Shown piece after piece: positions 15,715-24,330 of a stretch of DNA of 50,911 nt. Source of the stretch: an uncultured Prevotellaceae bacterium (GTDB taxonomy: Bacteria > Bacteroidota > Bacteroidia > Bacteroidales > Muribaculaceae); NCBI GenBank assembly GCA_937916085.1, contig CALGGO010000096.1:1-50911 (forward strand), in the 5' to 3' direction. Positions within the stretch are counted from its first letter, which is position 1. Each line of letters opens with the position of its first letter. Below the pieces are notes generated by a model that worked only from the letters and a program-made list of their open reading frames with translations, was not told where the DNA came from and ran no database searches. The position numbers and the translations under genes are program-made.

Positions 15715-16806
15715 TTATCCTACCAACACATAATTAGTGCTACGGCCACCAGCGTCAGCTTTTCTTAATACACCTTTTGAGATAAGGTCATTTATATCAT
15801 TTAGTGCAGTATCGGAGGAGCATTTGGCGATTTTTGCCCATTTGCTACTGGTGAGTTTGCCGAAGAAGCCGTCAAACTGCATGTTCAAGAGCTTTCGTTG
15901 TCTTTCATTGAAAGACACATCGCGATGTCGCTCCCAGAATTCGGCTTTGCGCATTACCGATGTCAAAGTGTCTTCAGTTGAATCTAATGCTTGCTCGAAG
16001 CATTCCAAAAACCATAACAACCATTCGGTGATGTCGCCATCTCCATGCTGTGTGCGTTCCAGCACTTCGTAATACTCCTTTTGCGATTCTTTTATTGCGG
16101 CAGATGTGCTGTAAAATCGCTTGCTGCAATTCTCGGAACGAGCAAGCAGCATATCGGTCAATGCTCGTGTTATTCGGCCGTTGCCGTCATCAAAGGGGTG
16201 TATCGACACAAACCACAAGTGGGCTATTGCGGCTTTTAACACAGCGTCAACATCCTCGCTGTCATTTACCCAAGCAATAAAGCGTTCCATCTCGGCAGGC
16301 AAACGCTCGGCAGATGGAGCCTGATAATGCACTTTTTCCTTACCCATAGCCCCCGACACCACTTGCATATCGCCTGAACGATATTTGCCTACATCTATGC
16401 GATACAAGCCGCTCATTCCAGTTGGGAATAAAACATTATGCCATCCGAAAAGTCGGTCGTGAGTGAGTGGTTTATCGTAGTTTTGAGTCGCATCAAGCTG
16501 CATTTCCACCACACCGTCAACGTATCGGGACACTGGAACCAATCCTGCTGTTTCAATGCCCAATCGGCGGGCGATTGAGGAGCGTACTTCCACAAGATTC
16601 AGCCTTTCGCCCTCTATCTCCGATGAACGCACAAGTTCAAGTGACATGTTTGAAAGCACTGCTTCATCTTGAGAATCAAATCCCAAAGACAACATCCTTC
16701 CCATAACATGTCCCTGCTTAGCGCGCACTCGTCCCAATTCAGTCATTATTGTTTGACTGTCATAACGGAACTGCCACCAGTTTTCATAATCATGTATATA
16801 TCGCAT
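15715..16806 (-). CDS. Fic-domain protein (probable AMP transferase, class II)
   Basis: The protein has 363 residues from the ATG at 16804-16806 (MRYIHDYENWW), which fits a promoter at 16824-16856 better than the longer upstream reading that would start inside the promoter. The N-terminus resembles DUF4172, common in Bacteroidetes Fic proteins. The inhibitory motif [ST]xxxE[GN] is present as SSEIEG (61-66), and the Fic active-site loop as HPFDDGNGRITR (203-214). A C-terminal winged-helix-like segment follows (SSDTALNDINDLISKGVLRK). The family moves AMP from ATP to Ser, Thr or Tyr of target proteins; an inhibitory helix in the same chain makes it class II and self-controlled. The target is unknown and no separate antitoxin is seen. 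Confidence 0.93.
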   Translation of the reverse strand: MRYIHDYENWWQFRYDSQTIMTELGRVRAKQGHVMGRMLSLGFDSQDEAVLSNMSLELVRSSEIEGERLNLVEVRSSIARRLGIETAGLVPVSRYVDGVVEMQLDATQNYDKPLTHDRLFGWHNVLFPTGMSGLYRIDVGKYRSGDMQVVSGAMGKEKVHYQAPSAERLPAEMERFIAWVNDSEDVDAVLKAAIAHLWFVSIHPFDDGNGRITRALTDMLLARSENCSKRFYSTSAAIKESQKEYYEVLERTQHGDGDITEWLLWFLECFEQALDSTEDTLTSVMRKAEFWERHRDVSFNERQRKLLNMQFDGFFGKLTSSKWAKIAKCSSDTALNDINDLISKGVLRKADAGGRSTNYVLVG

Positions 16807-16823
16807 AACCTTTGATTTTGTGG

Positions 16824-16856
16824 GCAAAAATAGATCATTTTCGGCGAACAACCAAA
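16824..16856 (-). promoter_or_regulatory. Promoter of the Fic gene
   Basis: On the minus strand TTTG (16853-16856) and TATTTTTGC (16824-16832) are 20 nt apart, a consensus match. The start codon is 18 nt beyond the -7 box, so the leader is very short. Confidence 0.8.
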
Positions 16857-16901
16857 TTATTCCCCGAAAATTTTCGGGGAATAGCGAAAATAATCGCCGA
16901 A
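16840..16901. promoter_or_regulatory. Nested palindromes at the Fic promoter, candidate operator
   Basis: A perfect 22-bp palindrome (half-site TTCCCCGAAAA) at 16860-16881 stands just upstream of the -33 box. It is flanked by an outer inverted repeat, TTCGGCGA (16840-16847) with TCGCCGAA (16894-16901). No regulator is identified. Confidence 0.65.
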
Positions 16902-17006
16902 AAAAAATTCCACGATTTTTGGGCTATTGTTTGCGGGTGTTGAGAATTTTTCGGAAATTTGCGCGCTCAATAGCAGGGTTTCAATGACAAGAACTTGAAA
17001 ACTATA

Positions 17007-17092
17007 TTCTCTTGTTTCCTTGTCTTCTTGTTCTCTTGTCCTCTTGTCTTCTTGTTCTCTTGTTGCCTTGTCTTCTTATTCTCTTGTCCTCT
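17007..17092. repeat. Octamer array (TTCTCTTG type, about 11 units)
   Basis: Consecutive 8-nt units TTCTCTTG, TTTCCTTG, TCTTCTTG, TTCTCTTG, TCCTCTTG and so on. The array ends 24 nt before the start codon of the exporter gene. The same octamer family, in the same orientation relative to the gene, precedes the phosphoesterase gene at 40530. Confidence 0.9.
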
Positions 17093-17116
17093 AAAAAATA
17101 CTAAAAACATCTATAT

Positions 17117-18391
17117 ATGACACAACAGGCTGATTTTACCGAAGTGCTGGAGGTGGCTTCCAAAGCTGGGCACATCCTACTCGAGAACGGCGCGGAGATT
17201 TCGCGCGTGGAGGATATCATGAGCCGCATCGCCTCGCATTACGGGGTGGAATCGGGCAACTTTTTCGTACTTTCCAACGGCATTTTCACCACCGGTCATG
17301 CCAACAAGGTCACCAAATCGGGCGGTCAAGCCTCGACCTACGCCAACGTGGAGTTCATACCACTGCGTGCAATACAGCTCTCCAAAGTGGTGGCAGTGAA
17401 CCGCTTGAGCTACGATATCGCCAACGGCAAGACCAACCTCGCCGAGGCGCGCGAACGCCTCAACAGCATCAGCGCAGCACCTGCGAAGCCCGCTTGGGAA
17501 CAGATATTGGGTTCGGGATTTGGCGCGGCAGGCTTCTGTGCCGTCTTTGGTGGCGGATGGATGGATTGCGCCGCGGCGCTGATGGTGGGCTTCTTGCTCT
17601 ACGCCTTTGTGCTGGGAGTGAGCAGCCGCTATCTCTCGAAAATCGTGGGCGGAGCCTGCAACGCCCTGCTCGCCACGCTGTTGTGTGTTATCTCGTGGCG
17701 CATAGGCTTTGGCGCGAGCCTTGCCAATATCATCATTGGCGCCATCATGCCGCTGATTCCTGGAGTGCCATTTGTCAATGGCGTGCGTGACCTTGCCAAC
17801 AGCGACTATATCGCCGGCTTCACGCGCCTCACCGACGCCATGCTCGGCTTCCTGTGCATTGCCGTGGGCGTGTCGCTGGGGTTTATCATTGATGGTACTT
17901 TTCATGGCGGAATGCAGGATATAGAGATGATGGTCAGCCCTGAAACCTCCAACCTGTTCTTGCAGGCCTTTGCCGCCTTTGTGGGCACTGCGGCTTTCGC
18001 GCTGCTCTTTGGCATCGACCGTGAGCACTATGTGCCGGCTGGTGTGATTGGGGCTATAGGCTGGGCGCTTTACCTAGTTTTAGTGCGCTATTGCGGTGCC
18101 ACCCCTGTTGGCGCCACACTTGCCGCCGCCACATTGGTGTGCATCATCTCGCGCTTCGTCGCTCCGCTGTTCCGCATTCCCGCTCAGGGTTTTCTCCTGT
18201 GCGGCATCTTCCCGCTCGTGCCCGGAGCCGGCATCTTCTGGTTCACCTACTACCTTACCGACTCGCAGTTCGATCTCTCGATGCAGAGCGGCTGGCTGGC
18301 ATGCAAAATCGCCATCGCCATCGTCTTCGGCATCATCCTCGCCATGGAACTACCCCAACGCCTCTTCTCCCACAGCCACAAGACGCATTGA
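17117..18391 (+). CDS. ThrE-type threonine/serine exporter family membrane protein
   Basis: The protein has 424 residues. The N-terminal soluble part (about 1-130, with LLENGAEISRVEDIM and FFVLSNGIFTT) is the ThrE domain. About ten membrane helices follow in two sets, and the C-terminal set corresponds to the small ThrE_2 unit that in many bacteria is a separate protein. Here both are fused. Corynebacterium ThrE exports threonine and serine; substrates of Bacteroidetes members are less certain. It acts in the inner membrane. The gene is alone on the plus strand, with an octamer repeat array in its leader. A GC hairpin (CGCCGC-ATA-GCGGCG, 18431-18445) lies in the gap to the convergent next gene. 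Confidence 0.9.
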   Translation: MTQQADFTEVLEVASKAGHILLENGAEISRVEDIMSRIASHYGVESGNFFVLSNGIFTTGHANKVTKSGGQASTYANVEFIPLRAIQLSKVVAVNRLSYDIANGKTNLAEARERLNSISAAPAKPAWEQILGSGFGAAGFCAVFGGGWMDCAAALMVGFLLYAFVLGVSSRYLSKIVGGACNALLATLLCVISWRIGFGASLANIIIGAIMPLIPGVPFVNGVRDLANSDYIAGFTRLTDAMLGFLCIAVGVSLGFIIDGTFHGGMQDIEMMVSPETSNLFLQAFAAFVGTAAFALLFGIDREHYVPAGVIGAIGWALYLVLVRYCGATPVGATLAAATLVCIISRFVAPLFRIPAQGFLLCGIFPLVPGAGIFWFTYYLTDSQFDLSMQSGWLACKIAIAIVFGIILAMELPQRLFSHSHKTH

Positions 18392-18457
18392 CCTACAGAA
18401 CTTGTGTGGTCTAGGTGTTTGTGTGTATTGCGCCGCATAGCGGCGTAAGCACTGCGC

Positions 18458-20320
18458 TCAAAATTCCATTGTTATCACTAACGGATTATCCAGTGCCGCC
18501 CTAGCGCATTGCTTGGCGATGGCGCGGTTTTCCTCGCTCATGCCAACGGGCAGACCGTTGATTTCCTGAATATTCTTGGCGCGGAGCCATTGCTGGTCAA
18601 TCCAAGTGACATCGGTCCACACACGGTCGCTCAAGCCATAGCGGGCAAGCAGGGCGGCAGTGGCGGTGTAGGCCTCTATCAGGCAGGGGATGCCCTCTTG
18701 CAGGTGCAGGTAGTCGAAGAGATGCCCCTGGTCGCCGAGCGAGTCGAGTGGCGTTGCGCGCGCGTTCTGGATGGCTGTGCCGCATGGCAGCAGCAGCTCA
18801 ATGCCGGTGTCTTGCTGCACTTGGCACACACATTGCAAAATGCGCTCAAACATCTGCACACTGGTAGTGTCGGGGGCTAGGCGCGGCAGGTTGTCGGGGT
18901 AGGATGGCGTGATAAGCCAGGCGTACTCATGCTGACAGGTGACCTTCTCGTCGAGCCAGTCGATAATCTGGTTGAGATAGGGCTGATAGGTGCTATAGTC
19001 GCGCGACGCGTTGGACTGCTGCTGAAGCACTATCACATCCCAGGGATGAGTGTCTATAACATCGGTCATCGGCACATTATTTAGACCGTCCCAGGGCTTA
19101 GCACCGTGCGACCAATAGTGGATGAAGTTGGTTGGTGTTCCTTCATCAACAGGAGCCCAAGTTGTGGAGTCGAGGGCATTGTAAAACTCATTGAGGCTGC
19201 CACCGCCTATATACATAATGTCAAATTTGAGATACACCTGCGGAGCCACCGCCTTCATGATGAACGGCACATAGCTAAATGCGTCGAGCGAGAAACTGTT
19301 GCCTATCGACAGCACCCGCAAGGTGTCGGTCACCACGTGGCGAGCCACCTCAACCTGCACATCTTTATAATAGATAGTGTCGCCTGTGTCAAAATACATC
19401 ACAACAGGCGCATCTGCGCCAGTGTTGTAACGCTTGTTGTCGAGCGACAGCACTTGCATTCCATTTATGGCAGTGACTTCACCATGAGGCAAGGACCCCT
19501 TCATCATGCCTACGCCCGAAGTCACAACTGCCGCTCGCTCGTTGTCGTGAGCCACGATGCGCACCTCGTCGCCCACCGCGAGCCTTAAGGTCTCTCCCAC
19601 CCTCGCTGTAAGGCTGCCATCTTTATCGCTGAGAGTCGCAAAGCAATATCCTCTATCTCCCACACCATTGGTGGCACCGCTTAGCAAGGCAACATAAATA
19701 GCCGTGACATCGGCAGCGGTGACTACGCTGTCGCCATTGGCATCGGCATTGACCGTGCTGTAGCCAAGCAGGTTGTTATATACTTGCGTCACATCGGCAG
19801 CAGTGACCACACCGTCGTGGTTCACGTCGCGCAAATCGGCGCTGCGGGGCTCTGAAGTCACATCTACCAAAGTCTTGAGTGTGCCATTGTATTGAGAATA
19901 AGCGTCAAGAAACTCGCCATCAACAGCCAGCACCACACCTTCAGGCACATGAGGCAGCACCAGCGAGGCATCGGGCACATGGGAGAAGACGGTGGCAAGT
20001 GCCTCACATCCCGCAAAGGCATCATCACCAATCGTTTTCAGTGAAGAAGGAAGTGACACTCCTGTTAGCCACTGGCACTGGGAGAACGCGCCACCCGCTA
20101 TTGTTGTCACATGATAACCATCAACCATTGAAGGAACGACCACGCAATCGCTCTCATATCCATCGACTGGCGACACAAGACACGCTGTGCTGTCGCTGGG
20201 CTGTCCCACATAGCACAAGCCGTTGCTCACAATCGTGTCGCCTGGCAGCGCAGCACATAGGCGTGGCGCAACCATCACAAGCACCACAAGCAATAGTATT
20301 ATTCTTTCTTTAATCCCCAT
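18458..20320 (-). CDS. Secreted BspA-repeat, dockerin, DUF4886 (SGNH-like) protein
   Basis: The protein has 620 residues. A signal peptide (about 1-24) is followed by one or two BspA-type leucine-rich repeats (IAGGAFSQCQWLTGVSLPSS). Two dockerin-like calcium-binding repeats come next, unusually in the middle (DVNHDGVVTAADV and DANGDSVVTAADV, about 165-215). The C-terminal half, from VLSIGNSFSLDAFSYVPF on (about 340), is a DUF4886 domain. DUF4886 resembles SGNH hydrolases: the Ser in GNSFS fits block I, and the family is expected to act on ester groups of carbohydrates. The exact substrate is unknown. The product is secreted or surface-bound. Upstream lies a candidate small RNA with its own terminator (20434-20539). 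Confidence 0.85.
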   Translation of the reverse strand: MGIKERIILLLVVLVMVAPRLCAALPGDTIVSNGLCYVGQPSDSTACLVSPVDGYESDCVVVPSMVDGYHVTTIAGGAFSQCQWLTGVSLPSSLKTIGDDAFAGCEALATVFSHVPDASLVLPHVPEGVVLAVDGEFLDAYSQYNGTLKTLVDVTSEPRSADLRDVNHDGVVTAADVTQVYNNLLGYSTVNADANGDSVVTAADVTAIYVALLSGATNGVGDRGYCFATLSDKDGSLTARVGETLRLAVGDEVRIVAHDNERAAVVTSGVGMMKGSLPHGEVTAINGMQVLSLDNKRYNTGADAPVVMYFDTGDTIYYKDVQVEVARHVVTDTLRVLSIGNSFSLDAFSYVPFIMKAVAPQVYLKFDIMYIGGGSLNEFYNALDSTTWAPVDEGTPTNFIHYWSHGAKPWDGLNNVPMTDVIDTHPWDVIVLQQQSNASRDYSTYQPYLNQIIDWLDEKVTCQHEYAWLITPSYPDNLPRLAPDTTSVQMFERILQCVCQVQQDTGIELLLPCGTAIQNARATPLDSLGDQGHLFDYLHLQEGIPCLIEAYTATAALLARYGLSDRVWTDVTWIDQQWLRAKNIQEINGLPVGMSEENRAIAKQCARAALDNPLVITMEF

Positions 20321-20324
20321 CTAA

Positions 20325-20354
20325 GCAAACTTATCGATTGCAAAATTCCACAAA
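20325..20354 (-). promoter_or_regulatory. Weak alternative promoter at the DUF4886 gene start
   Basis: TAAGTTTGC (20325-20333, minus strand) with TTTG at 20351-20354 has only a 17-nt gap and stands 5 nt before the ATG. Transcripts from it would be almost leaderless, so it may be chance. Confidence 0.25.
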
Positions 20355-20432
20355 AAAACCGAGAAAAACAAGAAGTAGCACAAAAAGTTGTAAATACAGA
20401 ACACTATAAACTGAGAACTATGAACTATGCCA

Positions 20433-20474
20433 TAAAAAAAACCTACGCCCGCTTTTCAAACAAAGCAGACGCAG
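20433..20474 (-). terminator. Strand-specific intrinsic terminator
   Basis: On the minus-strand RNA, CUGCGUCUGCUUU (20462-20474) pairs with AAAGCGGGCGUAG (20443-20455) over 13 pairs, three of them G-U, and is followed by G and eight U. On the plus strand the wobble pairs would be A-C mismatches, so it works on the minus strand only. Confidence 0.8.
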
Positions 20475-20539
20475 ACAACTAAAAAGGAATGTATTAATTA
20501 CGATGGTTATATTATAATGATGAATGTTTTTTTTGTTTT
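20434..20539 (-). ncRNA. Candidate small RNA of about 105 nt
   Basis: A consensus promoter at 20545-20577 and a strong terminator about 105 nt downstream bound a region without any start codon that leads to a usable reading frame. The product would be a small RNA with an unstructured AU-rich 5' part and a terminator hairpin. Alternatively it is an attenuated leader of the DUF4886 gene, whose start is about 115 nt further on. The nearest upstream gene ends 300 nt away, so the terminator is unlikely to belong to it. Confidence 0.6.
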
Positions 20540-20544
20540 GCAAT

Positions 20545-20577
20545 GCAAATTTAAGTCCTTTCCCGATTTTATGCAAA
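20545..20577 (-). promoter_or_regulatory. Promoter of the candidate small RNA
   Basis: On the minus strand TTTG (20574-20577) and TAAATTTGC (20545-20553) are 20 nt apart, an exact consensus fit. Confidence 0.8.
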
Positions 20578-20717
20578 CGATTTAATTTACAGACACAACA
20601 ATTTAATTCTTATTAACGAGTTTTCAACCATGTTTAAATATCTTTTACAAAAACTGGTTCAAATTGGTTCATTTTTAATAGAGTGGTAGTCCATTTCCAA
20701 AAGAATGGTATAATATA

Positions 20718-20785
20718 AACCCGAATTGGTCATTAGGATTTATGCTAGAACAACCTTTCGTCGCCTAATGAGCGATTTGGGTTAA
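20718..20785. repeat. Inverted repeat of an interspersed AACCCAAATCG element
   Basis: The left arm 20718-20737 (AACCCGAATTGGTCATTAGG) and the right arm 20764-20783 match in 16 of 20 positions as an inverted repeat. The right arm contains the stop codon of the next gene. A third copy of one arm lies at 39028-39045. Confidence 0.7.
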
Positions 20786-21501
20786 AACCACAAGAAGAAA
20801 TGCTCGAGATTCAGTGAGTGACTGGCGACGATGACTCCGGTCTTCTCGTTGGTGAACGACTGACCGTGTGTCATCACCTGCTTGAGGTGTTGCCATAGTT
20901 TCTTCACTGCCACACTGCGGTGGATGTTGCGGAATACCAGCACGCAATCGCCTTGAAGCATCGACGTGAGGCGCTGTCTCAAGGGTTCAAAGTCGGCACT
21001 TTCGGGTAAAGAGTTTACAAGGACAAAGGGCATGGCATCATCGCCCACAACTTGCGCATAGTCATCAAACGCCACATCCAGACTGTTGTAACACTCGATG
21101 CTGTCGAGATAAGGTGCCAGCACGTTGCCAGTCACGGGAAAAGCGTCGATGTGCGGCTCGTAGAGCCACAGCCGGCTCTGCGACGACACATTGAGCATGC
21201 ATGTCGCCGTTAAGCCGTAGCAGGACCCCACCTGCATTATTTCAAGGGGATTAAAATGATTAGTGATGCGAAACAGCATCTTCATGCCCTTGAACGACAT
21301 CACCCGAGGGTGGTTCTTGACATCGCGCAAAGTATCGATTACCGCCTGACGCGTCTCGCCCATGTCGCTGTAGCAATAGTAAGGCGACTGCTCTCGCAGC
21401 ACAAAGCGCACGAAACTGTACGCAAAAGGGGAATGTATGCCATGCCCCTTGCTGCGGTGATGACGGCGCAACGCCGTGCGGTATCTCTTGATGCGCCCCA
21501 A
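20782..21501 (-). CDS. SAM-dependent methyltransferase-like protein
   Basis: The protein has 239 residues. The start MGRIKRYRTALRRHHRSKGHGIHSPFAYSFV contains a GHGIHSPF motif seen at the start of many Bacteroidetes methyltransferase-like proteins. Residues 86-104 (LEIMQVGSCYGLTA) look like motif I of class I SAM-dependent methyltransferases, though the glycine pattern is poor. An acidic residue follows in LWLYEPHID, as expected at the end of the second strand. Methyl transfer is therefore likely but not proven, and the chain could be a degenerate member. The start codon is 4 nt from a heptamer array that fills the gap to the YfhO gene upstream, so its leader would be repeat sequence. Confidence 0.7.
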   Translation of the reverse strand: MGRIKRYRTALRRHHRSKGHGIHSPFAYSFVRFVLREQSPYYCYSDMGETRQAVIDTLRDVKNHPRVMSFKGMKMLFRITNHFNPLEIMQVGSCYGLTATCMLNVSSQSRLWLYEPHIDAFPVTGNVLAPYLDSIECYNSLDVAFDDYAQVVGDDAMPFVLVNSLPESADFEPLRQRLTSMLQGDCVLVFRNIHRSVAVKKLWQHLKQVMTHGQSFTNEKTGVIVASHSLNLEHFFLWF

Positions 21502-21505
21502 GACA

Positions 21506-21596
21506 GTTATTAGTTATTAGTTATTAGTTATTAGTTATTAGTTTTGAGTTTTGAGTTTTGAGTTTTGAGTTCAGAGTTTTGAGTTAAGAGTTCACG
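21506..21596. repeat. Heptamer array, 13 units
   Basis: Five exact GTTATTA units (21506-21540), four GTTTTGA units (21541-21568), then GTTCAGA, GTTTTGA, GTTAAGA and GTTCACG. It lies directly before the start codon of the methyltransferase-like gene. Confidence 0.9.
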
Positions 21597-21629
21597 GTTT
21601 TTGTTTTTTTTCTAAGACTCTTAAATAAA

Positions 21630-24272
21630 TCAGCGTTTTCTGTTTTTTCTTGATTTCACCTCGTCAATGGACTTGCGAGTTTTGTCTTGAGCTTTTTCTT
21701 GACCGCCAGTTACCACATTGTTGCTAGTCTGAGCCTCTATTTCAGGCAATACAGGCACGTCCTCATCCTTGCGGCGCAGACCAGAGTAGATTGCCCAGCC
21801 AAGGGTTCCGAGGACGAGAAGCAGTATCAGCCATACCGAAGTTTTGGCGACTGTCTCGGTCTTGTGAACCTCTTGCGGGTCGAAGGTGAAGACGATGGTG
21901 TGGTCGCCGCCAGGCACCTGGAGGGCGCGCAGCACATAGTTCACGCGGCCTATGGGCACCTCTTTACCATCGATGGTGGCAGTCCAGCCCCATGGGAAGT
22001 AGATCTCACTGAACACCGCCAAGCCGCCTTTATCGCTGTGAGCGTGATAGGTGAGCTTGTTGGGGGCGTATGTGGTCTCATAGATGGTGTCGCCATCCTG
22101 TTTGGGCTTAGCGTCTTTCAGAGTGTCCTTAAACTTCACATCGGCAACAGCCTGAGTAGCCGGGTCAAAGTTGTCGAGGAACTTCATCTCATCGTCGGCA
22201 GTCTTGACGAAAGTCAGTGTATCCACAAACCAAGCGTTGCCAAGAGCGTCGGGATTTTGCTGAGCAGTTTGGGGGTCTAAAATAAACCACTTGGCGTTGA
22301 GCATGTTAAGCACAGCAATGTTATTTTTTGCAATTTGTCGCTCAATAAGGTCGTTATATCGGGTGAGCTTGGCAGCATGATAACCGCCAATTGTCTTGTG
22401 GAAATAACTTGAGCGAGCTCCACCAAAATCTGGCAGATTAAGAACCCTATAGTTCTGTGTGGTGTCGGCAAGAATAGTGGCATCGGCAGCGGTCTTCTCA
22501 AAGGTTGTTGCCGGCAGAGTGGCAGGGTCTTTAAAGCTATCCTCGTTGAGATAACGCTTGTTGACAGCATACATGTCCACAAGTACGATACCAGCAATAA
22601 TCAAACTCGCTGCAATTGGATTTAGCTTTCTAAACTTAAAAAGTATTATTACACCAAACCCCAGCACGATAATAAATAGACTGCGCCAAGCATCGCTAGT
22701 TACCAAACTTGCACGAATGGCTTTTACCACGGGAATAATGCCTGGATAAGCTTTCAGCAATTCATCCATATTTATTTGCCCTCTTGTTATGGAATTCATA
22801 TATACAGCATCATAGTTCGTGGGACTACCACCAAACATACTTGGTTTAGCAGCAAATAATAAGCAAAGCAAAGCACAAGCGCCAAACACTCCATAGATGT
22901 GTTTGCTGTATTTCTTGAAGAAATTTTCTTGAACAAACATCTCCTTAAGAGTCAACACGGCCAAAAGTGGAATACAGAACTCTGCAACGACAAGTATGCT
23001 CGCCACCGTTCGGAACTTGTTGTACATTGGGAAGTAGTCAATAAAAAAGTTGGTAACCCCATTAAAGTTATGTCCCCAAGAAAGCAAAATAGAAAAGATG
23101 GTAGCTACCAGCAACGCCCACTTAACAGGACCTTTAACTACAAAGAGACCCAAGATGAACAAGGCAAATATTAAAGCACCAACATATACTGGACCGCTTG
23201 TTCCTGGTTGGTCGCCAAAATACTGGGGAAATAACTGCATGGATTCAACACTCATATTACTTTCTTCAGCCTTCTCTTGAGCTACATCAACATCATAAAG
23301 CGTCTTATTGGTCGTTCCACCCTTCACATTAGGCACCATCAATGTCCAAGTCTCGTCGATGCCATAGCTCCAATGAGTAATATACTCTTTGCTCAGACCG
23401 CCATTGGATGACAATTCGCTCTCTTGTTTAGCTTTATCGTCATCCTGAGTGAGCTCGCTATGTCCGCCACGCATAGTTTCTTTGGCATATTTATTTGAGA
23501 GATAGAGGTTAGAGGCGTTAGCTCCCAGAGCCAACACTGCTGCCACTGCCATGCATGCGGTGGCGATGCCCCATTGCTTCATTTTCTTGTCCTTGATGGC
23601 AATAACCAAGAAAGCAATCACTAGCGGCACGATAATGAATAGTGAGTAGTATGTCATCTGCACGTGGTTGTTGAGAAGCTGGAGCGCACCAAATAATGCC
23701 GCCACAGCGGTTCCGAGCAGATATTTGCCTCGATAAGCCCACACGATGCCGGCTATCGTGGGTGGGATGTAGCACAGTACCAAGAGTTTCCAGATGTGAC
23801 CCGCGTCGATGATGATGAAGAAATAAGACGAGAAGGCATAGCCGATAGCGCCAAGCACCGCCAAGTACCACTTCATGTCAAACGCAAGCATCAGGATGAA
23901 GAATCCCAGCATAAGCAGGAACACCCAGCTCACTGGACTTGGTAGGCCAAGTGTGAGAATCTTTCCGATAGTGTTGATTGTTGAAGTGCTCTTATAGCTC
24001 GGAGCAATCTGGAAGGTGGGCATGCCGCCGAATAGACTGTTAGTCCATCGAGTGACTTCGCCATTGTGTTCCTCCTGATATTCTTTAGCTTCTTGGCCGT
24101 TGGCTTTTCCCTGCATCACGTCATGCTGCTGCAGTACATAGCCATTACCCACGCTGGGATAGAAATATATCCACGAGATGGCGGCAAACGCCAGTATTGC
24201 GAGCACAAAAGTGACCACACTTCGCACCGTAACGGTGCCTATCAATTGCTTGTCTAGTAAGTTTTTTTCCAT
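21630..24272 (-). CDS. YfhO-family membrane protein (GT-C-like)
   Basis: The protein has 880 residues with a dozen or so membrane helices, the first at about 17-38. The first outer loop carries Asp51 in LQQHDVMQGK, at the place where GT-C glycosyltransferases keep a catalytic acid. A soluble C-terminal part includes FSEIYFPWGWTATIDGKEVP, typical of YfhO proteins, and one more membrane helix near 825-845. In Gram-positives YfhO helps glycosylate teichoic acids; in Bacteroidetes the role is not settled, though lipid-linked sugar transfer is likely. It acts in the inner membrane. The tail is lysine-rich and cytoplasmic. It is followed on the same strand by the methyltransferase-like gene and preceded 58 nt upstream by a single-helix protein. 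Confidence 0.9.
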   Translation of the reverse strand: MEKNLLDKQLIGTVTVRSVVTFVLAILAFAAISWIYFYPSVGNGYVLQQHDVMQGKANGQEAKEYQEEHNGEVTRWTNSLFGGMPTFQIAPSYKSTSTINTIGKILTLGLPSPVSWVFLLMLGFFILMLAFDMKWYLAVLGAIGYAFSSYFFIIIDAGHIWKLLVLCYIPPTIAGIVWAYRGKYLLGTAVAALFGALQLLNNHVQMTYYSLFIIVPLVIAFLVIAIKDKKMKQWGIATACMAVAAVLALGANASNLYLSNKYAKETMRGGHSELTQDDDKAKQESELSSNGGLSKEYITHWSYGIDETWTLMVPNVKGGTTNKTLYDVDVAQEKAEESNMSVESMQLFPQYFGDQPGTSGPVYVGALIFALFILGLFVVKGPVKWALLVATIFSILLSWGHNFNGVTNFFIDYFPMYNKFRTVASILVVAEFCIPLLAVLTLKEMFVQENFFKKYSKHIYGVFGACALLCLLFAAKPSMFGGSPTNYDAVYMNSITRGQINMDELLKAYPGIIPVVKAIRASLVTSDAWRSLFIIVLGFGVIILFKFRKLNPIAASLIIAGIVLVDMYAVNKRYLNEDSFKDPATLPATTFEKTAADATILADTTQNYRVLNLPDFGGARSSYFHKTIGGYHAAKLTRYNDLIERQIAKNNIAVLNMLNAKWFILDPQTAQQNPDALGNAWFVDTLTFVKTADDEMKFLDNFDPATQAVADVKFKDTLKDAKPKQDGDTIYETTYAPNKLTYHAHSDKGGLAVFSEIYFPWGWTATIDGKEVPIGRVNYVLRALQVPGGDHTIVFTFDPQEVHKTETVAKTSVWLILLLVLGTLGWAIYSGLRRKDEDVPVLPEIEAQTSNNVVTGGQEKAQDKTRKSIDEVKSRKNRKR

Positions 24273-24330
24273 TATATTTCAAGTCTTTATATTTTACATC
24301 ACAAGAAAGTTTTTTATGATAAATTTAGTC

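Noticed and set aside
14902..16806. Prophage control region (repressor next to Fic)
   Set aside because: No integrase, phage structural or lysis genes are near. The two genes have separate promoters with different palindromes.
17177..18028. Long minus-strand reading frame opposite the exporter
   Set aside because: The plus strand encodes a well-formed ThrE-type protein. The minus frame is a composition shadow rich in His, Arg and Gly.
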